Shown piece after piece: positions 35,374-42,936 of a stretch of DNA of 64,000 nt (position 1 is its first letter; the number at the start of each line of letters is the position of its first letter). Below the pieces are notes generated by a model. The model made no database searches. It was not told the origin of the DNA and was given only the letters and a program-made list of their open reading frames with translations. This DNA is from Biomaibacter acetigenes (GTDB lineage Bacteria > Bacillota > Thermosediminibacteria > Thermosediminibacterales > Tepidanaerobacteraceae), in the NCBI RefSeq assembly GCF_003691585.1, contig NZ_CP033169.1, forward strand, positions 3,224,001 through 3,288,000. Direction: 5' to 3'. The translations under genes were made by a program, and so were the position numbers.

Positions 35374-35410
35374 CGGCATATTTTTCGCCCGTTTTAACGA
35401 AAATATGCCG
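35374..35410. terminator. Bidirectional terminator between UPF0210 and the reductase gene
   Basis: CGGCATATTTT pairs with AAAATATGCCG, with T-rich tails on both strands (TTATTTTTAT on plus, CTTTTTTTATC on minus). The genes are convergent, so it serves both. Confidence 0.8.
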
Positions 35411-35430
35411 TTATTTTTATAGTTTTACTA

Positions 35431-36666
35431 TTATGCAACCTGTGAAATTTTTTTCTGAACGGTTTCCACAGTCAAATTATTGAGAGGAAGTATTTCTTTA
35501 ATTTTACCGTCATGCATTATTACAAAGCAGGGCTCTCCTTTTATTCCAAGCCTTTCGGCCATGGTTTTGCCTTTATACACATCGATCTTGTTGTATTTTA
35601 TTTCGGGATGGTTTTTACTGAATTCCTCCACCATGGTCATCTTCTCCCGGCACATATCGTCGGTAGGATCATAGCACAGCACCATCTGCGGGCCTTTTAC
35701 ACCTTTGAATTCGCTTTCAAAATACTCGGTTTCCGCTATATACCGCTCCAGCATAAACCCCGCGATGGCGCCGTCCCCCACAGATGTGGCCACCTGGCGC
35801 AGGATCTTATCCCTGACATCGCCAACGGCAAATACGCCCGGAATATTCGTCTCCATTTTTTCGTTAGTTATGATATAACCTCTTTCGTTCATGTCTATAA
35901 TGCCTTTGAATATCTCAGTATTCGGCAAATACCCTATGAACAGGAAACAGCCGTCAACCTTAACAGGAATCCTCTCACCGGTCTTTACGTTCTTGAGTAT
36001 TACCGTTTCCAGATTATCTTCTCCCACAAATTCATCGACAACAGTATTCCAGATGAAGTGAAGTTTTTCATTTTTCATGGCCTGTTCCTGTGCCACTTTA
36101 TTGGCATCCATTATTCCGACATCGTGAATGACGGAAATGTAAACTTTATTGGCGAATTTTGTGAGGAAAATAGATTCTTCAATAGCAGCATCCCCGCTGC
36201 CTACCACCAGTATGTCTTTCCCTGTATAATAAGCCGCATCGCAGGTGGCGCAGAACGAAATGCCCTTGCCGAATAAAAACTTATCTTCTCCCCTGGCGCC
36301 CGTAAGACGCGGTTTGCCGCCGGTGGCGATTACCACGGCTTTGGCGTGATAATCGGTACGCATGGTTTTTACAACCTTGGTCTCGCCTTCTAATTCCACG
36401 CCGGTGACCTGGGCCAGTTTTATTTTTACATCAAACTTCTTTACTTGCTGTTCGAATAATTTCATCAGACCCTGACCGGTATTTCCCTCAGGAAAACCCG
36501 GGTAGTTTTCGATTTCATTCGTATAGGTGGCAAGCCCGCCCATAAGAGTTTTTTCCAGAAGAAGAGTTTTCAGGCGGGCTCTCCCGGCGTATATGGCTGC
36601 CGTCATCCCCGCAGGGCCCCCACCTATGACCACGACATCGTATTGTTCAACCTTTTTTTCAGGCAT
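35431..36666 (-). CDS. Thioredoxin-reductase-like flavoprotein fused to a thioredoxin-fold domain
   Basis: FAD/NAD(P)H pyridine nucleotide-disulfide oxidoreductase. FAD site VVIGGGPAGMTAAIYAGRA, redox pair in FCATCDAAYYTG, nucleotide site VVGSGDAAIEESIFL and FAD C-terminal motif GVFAVGDVRDK are all present. Normal TrxB ends near residue 310; here about 100 more residues (QMVLCYDPTDDMCREK, KYNKIDVYKGKTMAERLGIKGEPCFVI) resemble a thioredoxin fold. Its cysteines are spaced LCYDPTDDMC rather than CxxC. Neighbouring YeeE/YedE and TusA genes on the same strand suggest a role in reduced sulfur or selenium handling. Confidence 0.88.
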   Translation of the reverse strand: MPEKKVEQYDVVVIGGGPAGMTAAIYAGRARLKTLLLEKTLMGGLATYTNEIENYPGFPEGNTGQGLMKLFEQQVKKFDVKIKLAQVTGVELEGETKVVKTMRTDYHAKAVVIATGGKPRLTGARGEDKFLFGKGISFCATCDAAYYTGKDILVVGSGDAAIEESIFLTKFANKVYISVIHDVGIMDANKVAQEQAMKNEKLHFIWNTVVDEFVGEDNLETVILKNVKTGERIPVKVDGCFLFIGYLPNTEIFKGIIDMNERGYIITNEKMETNIPGVFAVGDVRDKILRQVATSVGDGAIAGFMLERYIAETEYFESEFKGVKGPQMVLCYDPTDDMCREKMTMVEEFSKNHPEIKYNKIDVYKGKTMAERLGIKGEPCFVIMHDGKIKEILPLNNLTVETVQKKISQVA

Positions 36667-36770
36667 CTTGATTCCTCCTACAAAATATTTAGTCGAACAG
36701 CGGGAAAAATTCCCGCTGTCTTCTCATTTCCACTCTGCCCCCGCCAGAATGGGCGGGAGAGTAAACCAGT

Positions 36771-37313
36771 CTACATGAAGTACTTTGTCAGAAGCTTGGA
36801 ACCGAAATAAGCCCCAATGAACATTGCTATCATAAACACCCAACCATGAAGCGACATGGAAGCCGTGCCGCTAAATAAAGCGCCGATGTTGCACCCATAG
36901 GATAATCTTGCCCCGTAACCCATCAGCAAGCCGCCCAAAACTGCAGCTATAACCTGTCTGTAGCTCTTTATCTTCTTCACCCTAAACTGAGATGCAAGCA
37001 AAGTGGCAAGAAGGGCCCCGAAGATAATACCCAGGTTCTGTATGGAGCCTCCATCATTTAAAAACCCTCCTGCCAGCGCTTTTGCATTGGCTTCCGACTG
37101 GTAAAATGCCCAGGTTTCTGGATGAGCTCCAAACGCCTTTGCTATCCATGCTCCCCAGTGCGCAAAAGATGTAGTTACTCCCCAACCATGATTGGAAAAT
37201 GCCAGTAACGCTATGTTCAGGAGGCCCAGCAGTATTGCTCCCAGCCAGTACGGGAAGGGGTCGCGAAGCAGGGCTTTTTTGTGCCTTTCAACTTCTTCGG
37301 CGTATCTGCTCAC
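36771..37313 (-). CDS. YeeE/YedE family half-transporter (second half)
   Basis: Membrane protein of the YeeE/YedE (TsuA) family, which imports thiosulfate or related sulfur species. About four to five helices are seen, with LLASQFRVKKIKSYR, GGLLMGYGARLSYGCNIGALFSGTASMSLHGW carrying the family Gly/Cys motif (YGCNIG). At 180 residues it is half of the full-length transporter; the other half is at 37626-38303. GTG 37313 follows AAGGGGGGACTAAT. A TusA-like gene lies between the halves. Confidence 0.88.
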   Translation of the reverse strand: MSRYAEEVERHKKALLRDPFPYWLGAILLGLLNIALLAFSNHGWGVTTSFAHWGAWIAKAFGAHPETWAFYQSEANAKALAGGFLNDGGSIQNLGIIFGALLATLLASQFRVKKIKSYRQVIAAVLGGLLMGYGARLSYGCNIGALFSGTASMSLHGWVFMIAMFIGAYFGSKLLTKYFM

Positions 37314-37330
37314 ATTAGTCCCCCCTTATT

Positions 37331-37558
37331 TTACTTTGTCTTTTCTATATAAACGTCCCAACGTCCCTCTTCTACTTCTTCAATCTCCACAGGATAACCC
37401 TCTTTTCTGGCCCATTCAGGAACATTTTTAATGGCACAGCTGTGGTCTATTTGAACAATAAGTAAATCTCCGATTTTAAGTTGTTTTAATTTATTCTGGG
37501 TTTTTACTAATGGAACGGGACAAGCCTCACCCAGGCAATCTAAATAAACTTCAGCCAT
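37331..37558 (-). CDS. TusA/YeeD-like sulfur carrier protein
   Basis: Small sulfurtransferase of the TusA (SirA-like) family. The CPxP motif is CLGEACPVPLVKTQ (about 8-21) with the sulfur-carrying Cys. IDHSCAI is the second conserved Cys region seen in YeeD-type proteins. The length of 75 residues is normal. ATG 37558 follows AAAAGGAGACG. Its position between two YeeE/YedE half-genes suggests it accepts sulfur imported by them. Confidence 0.92.
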   Translation of the reverse strand: MAEVYLDCLGEACPVPLVKTQNKLKQLKIGDLLIVQIDHSCAIKNVPEWARKEGYPVEIEEVEEGRWDVYIEKTK

Positions 37559-37625
37559 TTTAATCGTCTCCTTTTTGTGATATTGTCATTTAACATAATT
37601 TATACTACATTAATACTATACGACA

Positions 37626-38303
37626 CTATGCAGCCTTGCGGTAATCCCACCAGAGCGCCAGCCAGTATATTGCAAACAGCATCAAAAGCTGTCCGAAAAA
37701 CGCCACTGGCCAGCCCAATACATCTGGAAGGAAAATTGCGGGCGCCGATTTAATTAAATTTGCTTTAGCCCATCCAAAGTTATAAGCTCCAAAAGCGGAC
37801 CCCACTATGAAGAATACCAGAGCGATCATATTCATTGTATATGCTTCTCCAACCCTCATTAACGTACCGGAAGCGCACCCGCCGGCTATGACAGCTCCAA
37901 TTCCAAATAATATTCCGCCTATCAGTGTGTGGATGCCCACCGGGCTTATGTTCCCAGGGATGGGTTTCCCGGCTGTGAATGCTGCAAACTGGATAGCTGA
38001 AAATCCTACCGTAGCTACCGCTATCGCAATAATTACCGCCCGGAGCAAAGACGTGGATCCTGTAAGCACGGGATCACGCATGGCAGCGGTAAAACAAAAT
38101 CTTGATCTTTGCAGAACAAAACCAAAAGCCAGACCAAACATCCATCGTACGGCCAGTGGAGCTTTTATGTTTGCTAAAAATATTCCGAAAATAACTGCTA
38201 TAATCAGCACAGCTATACCATACCCTAGTTGATTTTTCTTTTTGGCCGCGGGTTTAGCCGAAGATTTTATTCTGGACTTTAAAGAATTTTCGGGCTGATC
38301 CAC
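37626..38303 (-). CDS. YeeE/YedE family half-transporter (first half)
   Basis: Membrane protein of about 225 residues with a charged N-terminal tail and five to six helices. Family motifs: FGFVLQRSRFCFTAAMRDPVLTG (with the FCFTAA core) and GAVIAGGCASGTLMRVGEAY (GGCASG core with conserved Cys). It lacks the second half, which is encoded separately downstream. GTG 38303 follows AAAGGGGGTGTTTTA. It is transcribed away from the LysR gene (38464), a divergent pair with 160 bases between. Confidence 0.9.
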   Translation of the reverse strand: MDQPENSLKSRIKSSAKPAAKKKNQLGYGIAVLIIAVIFGIFLANIKAPLAVRWMFGLAFGFVLQRSRFCFTAAMRDPVLTGSTSLLRAVIIAIAVATVGFSAIQFAAFTAGKPIPGNISPVGIHTLIGGILFGIGAVIAGGCASGTLMRVGEAYTMNMIALVFFIVGSAFGAYNFGWAKANLIKSAPAIFLPDVLGWPVAFFGQLLMLFAIYWLALWWDYRKAA

Positions 38304-38463
38304 TAAAACACCCCCTTTGCTTGCTTGTTCTTGTGAAGGCCTTCACTACTTTAATTATATTTTTTTCTTTCTGGGCTGTAAAATTACTTTATTTTATGTT
38401 ATTATAAGTATACGTTATATTAGAAAATTGCGATGTATTTTGTGATAGTGGGGGTCAGCACAT

Positions 38464-39366
38464 ATGAATTTAAACATGCTGAAGGCTTTTATTACCGCCG
38501 CTGAAGCCGGATGTCTCTCGAAAGCTGCAGAAAAGCTTTTTATTTCCCAGCCCGCATTGACGCAGCAGATAAAGCAACTTGAAAATCACTTTTCAGTACA
38601 GCTTATAGAAAGGAGCAACCGTGGTGTTTCTCTTACTGAAGCGGGGGTTATTTTAAACGATTATGCCGCCCGCATTGTTGCACTATATGAAGAACTCGAA
38701 AGCAAAATAGATGGTTTGCGGGCATCCGTGAGCGGCAATCTGGTTGTAGGCGCCACTTCTGTTGTGGGCGGTTACGCCGTGCCCTGCAGTATTTTTATTT
38801 TTAAAGAAAAATACCCGGAGGCAAATATAAAGTTAAAAGTGGGAAATCGAAGTCAGGTGATAAGCGACCTGAAGGAAAATGCAATCGACGTAGCAGTAAT
38901 TGAAGGTGAAAAGCCCAGAGGGGCATTTAAAATAGATGAAATCGCCACCGATGAAATGGTAGTAATAACCCCCAACAAAAAACCCTGGCAGGGTCGAACA
39001 AGTATCAGGCTTGATGAATTTCTCAGACAACCGCTTATAATGAGAGAAAAGGGTTCTGGTACATGGCAGGTCATTGAGAAGTGCCTGAGTGCTGCGGGCA
39101 TAGATAAAGACATGCTCAACATTGTTATGGAACTCAGCAATGTCGATTCTATAAAAGCTTCTGTAGAAGCTGGCCACGGCATATCAATCATGTCCAGGCT
39201 GGCATTAAAAAAAGAATTGCACAATCGCAGTCTGCTTGCACTGAAACTTGAAAAAGTAAATATACTACAAAAAATATACCTTGCCTATAAGCACGAAAAA
39301 GTTCAGACAAAAGTGGCCAAGGCATTTATAAATTTTATGCATATGCCGAGCAGGGGATTCTGTTAA
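38464..39366 (+). CDS. LysR family transcriptional regulator (CysL/CysB-like)
   Basis: An N-terminal winged HTH (LSKAAEKLFISQPALTQQIKQLENHF, about 19-45) and a C-terminal periplasmic-binding-like effector domain. The 300-residue length is normal. ATG 38464 follows GTGGGGGTCAGCACAT. It is divergent from the YeeE/YedE-TusA genes and probably controls them; LysR regulators commonly act on a divergent partner. Its effector is unknown, but context points to a sulfur compound. Confidence 0.92.
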   Translation: MNLNMLKAFITAAEAGCLSKAAEKLFISQPALTQQIKQLENHFSVQLIERSNRGVSLTEAGVILNDYAARIVALYEELESKIDGLRASVSGNLVVGATSVVGGYAVPCSIFIFKEKYPEANIKLKVGNRSQVISDLKENAIDVAVIEGEKPRGAFKIDEIATDEMVVITPNKKPWQGRTSIRLDEFLRQPLIMREKGSGTWQVIEKCLSAAGIDKDMLNIVMELSNVDSIKASVEAGHGISIMSRLALKKELHNRSLLALKLEKVNILQKIYLAYKHEKVQTKVAKAFINFMHMPSRGFC

Positions 39367-39372
39367 TCTTTT

Positions 39373-39594
39373 TTATTGCTTGATTATTACTCTCCATATA
39401 CCGTTATCTATTTCCTTTGCTTTTGCTTTTATACCCCTTTTTTTCATGTCATTAATGATATTTATAGCCGCACAACTGTGGTCGGTTTCCAGTACGATAA
39501 AATCGCCTGAACGCAATTCTTTAAGCTTTTCCTGTACCCTTATAAGCGGAGCCGGACAGAAGTCGCCTATGCAGTCTATATAATGCTCGGTCAC
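39373..39594 (-). CDS. Second TusA-like sulfur carrier protein
   Basis: It has the TusA CPxP motif as CIGDFCPAPLIRVQEKLKE and the conserved ETDHSCAA segment. About 73 residues from GTG 39594, which has AGGGGTG six bases upstream; ATG 39600 directly abuts that site. It is convergent with the LysR gene (six bases apart). It is not adjacent to a transporter gene, so it may act on another sulfur path or be a paralogue. Confidence 0.88.
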   Translation of the reverse strand: MTEHYIDCIGDFCPAPLIRVQEKLKELRSGDFIVLETDHSCAAINIINDMKKRGIKAKAKEIDNGIWRVIIKQ

Positions 39595-39764
39595 GCCCAT
39601 CACCCCTGAGTTTATAATTTTTTAACATACAAAACGCAATCGAAAAATGCATGGAGCTTTTCATCGGGAAATTTAAAACAAAAAAATAACCACAAAAAAA
39701 ATAAATCACCTCTTGCTTTTATTATAAAACATGGTAAAATTATAAACAATAAAATAAAAAAATA

Positions 39765-39984
39765 GCGATGACGGAGAAGAAGAGATCATCAAGCCTCACA
39801 GAGAGCCGGGGAAGGTGAAAGCCGGCAGGTGGAAGATCTCGGGCCGCTCCGGAGTTGCAGGCTGAAAGATGGTATCGAGTAGGCTGTGCCGGAATTTTTT
39901 CCCGTTATCAAAATGAGGTGGAGCTTTGCTCAACCAGGGTGGTACCGCGAGAAAACCTCGTCCCTTATTGGGGCGGGGTTTTTT
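39765..39984 (+). promoter_or_regulatory. T-box riboswitch upstream of the aminotransferase gene
   Basis: Stem I has CGGAG pairing with CTCCG and GAGATC with GATCTC, and carries the AGAGA/GGTG distal elements (CAGAGAGCCGG, GAAGGTG). The T-box AGGGTGGTACCGCG is at 39936-39949, followed by a terminator stem (AACCTCGTCCC with GGGGCGGGGTT) and TTTTTT. The specifier loop appears to be within GGGCCG (39841-39846), which would allow GCC (Ala) or GGC (Gly). I could not decide between them. Uncharged tRNA would promote read-through. Confidence 0.9.
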
Positions 39985-40034
39985 GTATCTGGAGGTATTT
40001 CCCCGGAATGTCAAGGGGACGCCCTTTGACAGAA

Positions 40035-40063
40035 TGTGCCACAGGAACCGTCCCCGTGACACA
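40035..40063. repeat. Palindromic repeat inside the T-box leader region
   Basis: TGTGCCAC...GTGACACA ends flank AGGAACCGTCCCC. It separates the first T-box terminator from the second T-box module. The core matches other repeats (ACCGTCCCC) in the window. Confidence 0.75.
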
Positions 40064-40082
40064 CTGTTTGAGCAGCTCAACT

Positions 40083-40127
40083 AGGGTGGTACCGCGGAAT
40101 CCGTCCCTTTTTAGGGACGGATTTTTT
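40083..40127 (+). promoter_or_regulatory. Duplicated T-box antiterminator/terminator module
   Basis: A second perfect AGGGTGGTACCGCG (40083-40096) is followed by a terminator (AATCCGTCCC with GGGACGGATT) and TTTTTT. The stretch before it (GAGCAGCTCAACT) resembles the one before the first (GAGCTTTGCTCAACC). No second Stem I with a specifier is visible in the 98 bases between, so it looks like a duplicated 3' module. Confidence 0.85.
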
Positions 40128-40252
40128 ACTTTGAAATACTTGTAATTAAAAAACAAAATGTGAAGTAGTAAAAAGGGTCTCTGTCTATTTTGAGTTGTTA
40201 CATTTCTGCGAAAAAACCTAAATTCATAAAAGTTATGGGAGGTTGTTAGAAA

Positions 40253-41425
40253 ATGAAAATATCAACCTTAGTGCAAAATATAAAGCCTTCGGGCATAAGG
40301 CGCTTTTTCGACCTGGCCGAAAAGGACCCGGATGTGATTTCCCTGGGGGTGGGAGAGCCGGACTTTACGACGCCCCTGACAATACTTGAAGCTGCGCAAA
40401 AAAGCCTGGTAGAGGGTGACACTCATTATACGTCAAACGACGGAATGTTTTTACTGCGGCAAAAGCTTTCGGAATATCTCAAGGCAAGGTTCGGGCTTCA
40501 CTATAATTTCGACGGAGAAATAATCATAACGATAGGAGCCAGTGAAGCTGTGGATATCGCTCTTACTACAGTGCTTTCCCCCGGTGACGAGGTACTCATC
40601 CCAGAACCCTGTTTCGTGTCCTACGCACCCTGCACCGCCCTGTCCGGCGGGGTGCCGGTGATGGTGCCGACCCGGCCGGAACATGGCTTTAAAGTCACGG
40701 CGGAGGAACTCGAAAAACATGTCACGCCCCGGACCAGAGCGCTTTTGATGTCCTATCCCAACAACCCCACCGGCGCCGTCATGACCCGAAGGGAGCTTTC
40801 GCCTATTGCAGATTTTGTTAAAAAATATGATCTGGCGGTGATATCCGATGAGGTCTATGCGGAACTCACTTACGGACATAGGCACGTGAGTATCGCATCA
40901 CTGCCCGGCATGAAAGAGCATACCTTCTTTATAGGCGGTTTTTCCAAAGCCTTTGCCATGACCGGTTGGCGCATCGGATATCTTTGCGGCCCCGTAGACG
41001 GCGTCCAGCAGGCCCGCAAGGTCCACCAGTACAGGGTTATGTGCCCCCCCACCGTGAGCCAGGCGGCGGCACTGGAAGCCTTAAACAGCGGAGAGCTGGA
41101 GGTAAATCGTATGGTGGAAGAATATGACAGGAGGAGAAAGGTCATGTGCCGGGGCTTGAGAGACATGGGTTTTGACGTGCCGGACCCTGAAGGGGCATTC
41201 TATGTCTTTCCATCCGTGCAGCACACGGGCTTTTCCGGCGAGGAATTCGCCGAAAAGCTCCTTGAAAAGGCAAAAGTGGCGGTAGTGCCCGGCAGCGCCT
41301 TCGGCCCCAGCGGCGAAGGTCACATCCGCTGCTCCTATGCCACTTCTATTGAAAAAATACATGAAGCTTTGAACCGTATCGAAATGTTTATGGTAGGTAA
41401 CCCCGGCAACAGACGTTTCTTATAA
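40253..41425 (+). CDS. Class I/II PLP-dependent aminotransferase (AspC/PatA family)
   Basis: Fold type I aminotransferase of about 390 residues. VISLGVGEPDFTTP (N-terminus), YPNNPTGAV, VISDEVYAELTYG (PLP Asp/Tyr), GGFSKAFAMTGWRIGYL (Schiff-base Lys) and the carboxylate-binding Arg in HIRCSYATS are all present. ATG 40253 follows TGGGAGG. The family acts on aspartate, aromatic or branched-chain amino acids, or alanine; the substrate is uncertain. The T-box leader ties expression to charging of a particular tRNA. It is convergent with the SLH-protein gene, three bases apart. Confidence 0.9.
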   Translation: MKISTLVQNIKPSGIRRFFDLAEKDPDVISLGVGEPDFTTPLTILEAAQKSLVEGDTHYTSNDGMFLLRQKLSEYLKARFGLHYNFDGEIIITIGASEAVDIALTTVLSPGDEVLIPEPCFVSYAPCTALSGGVPVMVPTRPEHGFKVTAEELEKHVTPRTRALLMSYPNNPTGAVMTRRELSPIADFVKKYDLAVISDEVYAELTYGHRHVSIASLPGMKEHTFFIGGFSKAFAMTGWRIGYLCGPVDGVQQARKVHQYRVMCPPTVSQAAALEALNSGELEVNRMVEEYDRRRKVMCRGLRDMGFDVPDPEGAFYVFPSVQHTGFSGEEFAEKLLEKAKVAVVPGSAFGPSGEGHIRCSYATSIEKIHEALNRIEMFMVGNPGNRRFL

Positions 41426-41428
41426 CTC

Positions 41429-42922
41429 CTATAACATGATGTTTTCCCTGTAGTCCTTCTGGAGGTCCTTTTGCAGAAATTCCAGAAAGCGCACCAGCAT
41501 GGCAGAGGCTTCTGCCCGGGTCATGACCCTGTTGGGGTTTACGCGGTTTAAGCTATCCCCCTCGATGATATTTATCTCCCGGGCCACATAGATGCTGTCT
41601 TTTGCCCAGTAGGGAATGCTGTCATCGTCGGAAAAAGAGGTCTGATAACCGGGATTGGGCGCCTTGTTGCCGAAGCCCAGGGCGCGAACGAGAATGGTTA
41701 TGGCCTGGGCCCGGGTGAGAGGATCTTTGGGCTTGAAACTATCTGTGGTGACTCCGGTCACTATGCCTTTGTCCAGGCCTTCTTTTATGTAGTTATAATC
41801 GGGGTCCTGAGGACTTACATCCTTAAAGGGCGAAACCTCCGGCGGCTGATTGCGGCGGGTGACAGCCTTCTTTTGATTATCCATAGATGACCTTATGTTG
41901 CAGGCTCTTATGATGCCTTTTATAAATTCCTCTCTGGTCATGGAAGATTCGGGCACAAAAAAGGATGAATTGGTGTCAAACACATCCAGAGAATACAGTT
42001 TTTCTATGTAATCCTGAGCCCAGTGTCCTTCCACATCCCTGAATTTGGGCACTATCAGCCTTTCAACCCGGGGTACCATCTGCGCTGAAAGGCTTATCGA
42101 ATCCTTATTTCTCCTGCTCCTGTCGGGAATATAGCCGCTCATCTGTGGCAGGTTGTATTCATATCTTGAAACCATTTCCCTTCTGGTGGTCCTCACATAT
42201 CCACCATTAAAGCTGGAGAGGGTGGCTTCATTGTCATAGTAGCTCAGGCTTTTCGTCATGCTGTCGGAAATTTGAACGTTTACGGTGCCATTCCATGAGA
42301 CCGGCTTTTTTTCATTATCCTGTTCATCCATCACATATCTCTTTGAGCTGATGGAAAGTTCCATGATCTGGGTTTCGGTGCTTCCCCAGAAATTTTCATA
42401 CCCCACATTGCCGCCGGTGATTTCTATTACTACCTCTCCCTCATTTTTATTTATGGTATAATACTTGCGGCCGTTAAAATTCCCTGAGTAAAAGTCCGAG
42501 GCGGGCCTGTTGTCTATCACATCAGATTTGGAAAACTGGTAATCTTCCAGGTTATACTGGTCCTTGCCGATAACGATTTTTTCGCTGTAACTTCCCACAC
42601 TGGTCCGGGCTATGGCCTGGCCTTTGTCGTTTCTCCTGTCATATTCGGTGGTATATGTCACGGTCCTCCTGAGCTGGCTCTTCTCCGATATGTCCGGGGT
42701 TGTGAGGTCAAACCTGTAGCTTACCGTCTTCGAATCCCCCTTTTCCCTCTCAGTGATGCTTACGGTGCCGGTGAATTTCAGAGGTTTTCCCGTGACAAAC
42801 ACCATTTCTTCATAGGTATATTCGTTGTTGACACCGCCGGAAAACTCTGTGGGGGCTGACAGAGCATATTCCGGATTTATGAGGACGGAACATATTAAAA
42901 AAAGCATCAAGAATTTTTTCAA
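41429..42922 (-). CDS. S-layer-homology (SLH) domain surface protein
   Basis: Secreted, cell-wall-anchored protein of 497 residues. Signal peptide MKKFLMLFLICSVLINPEYALSA (TTG 42922 start with GGGGGTG upstream). Residues about 25-290 are an unrecognised beta-rich region. Three SLH domains follow: FRDVEGHWAQDYIEKLYSL, FKDVSPQDPDYNYIKEGLDKG and FSDDDSIPYWAKDSIYVA, each with a following TREEF-, TRAQA- or TRAEA-type helix. SLH trimers bind pyruvylated secondary cell-wall polymer. It is the last gene of the TIG operon and the only one with a visible wall anchor, so it may tether the others. Confidence 0.9.
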   Translation of the reverse strand: MKKFLMLFLICSVLINPEYALSAPTEFSGGVNNEYTYEEMVFVTGKPLKFTGTVSITEREKGDSKTVSYRFDLTTPDISEKSQLRRTVTYTTEYDRRNDKGQAIARTSVGSYSEKIVIGKDQYNLEDYQFSKSDVIDNRPASDFYSGNFNGRKYYTINKNEGEVVIEITGGNVGYENFWGSTETQIMELSISSKRYVMDEQDNEKKPVSWNGTVNVQISDSMTKSLSYYDNEATLSSFNGGYVRTTRREMVSRYEYNLPQMSGYIPDRSRRNKDSISLSAQMVPRVERLIVPKFRDVEGHWAQDYIEKLYSLDVFDTNSSFFVPESSMTREEFIKGIIRACNIRSSMDNQKKAVTRRNQPPEVSPFKDVSPQDPDYNYIKEGLDKGIVTGVTTDSFKPKDPLTRAQAITILVRALGFGNKAPNPGYQTSFSDDDSIPYWAKDSIYVAREINIIEGDSLNRVNPNRVMTRAEASAMLVRFLEFLQKDLQKDYRENIML

Positions 42923-42936
42923 TCTAACACCCCCGG

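Noticed and set aside
39373-39603. Reading the second TusA-like gene as part of the YeeE/YedE operon
   Set aside because: The divergent LysR gene lies between them on the opposite strand, so a shared transcript would have to run through an antisense gene.
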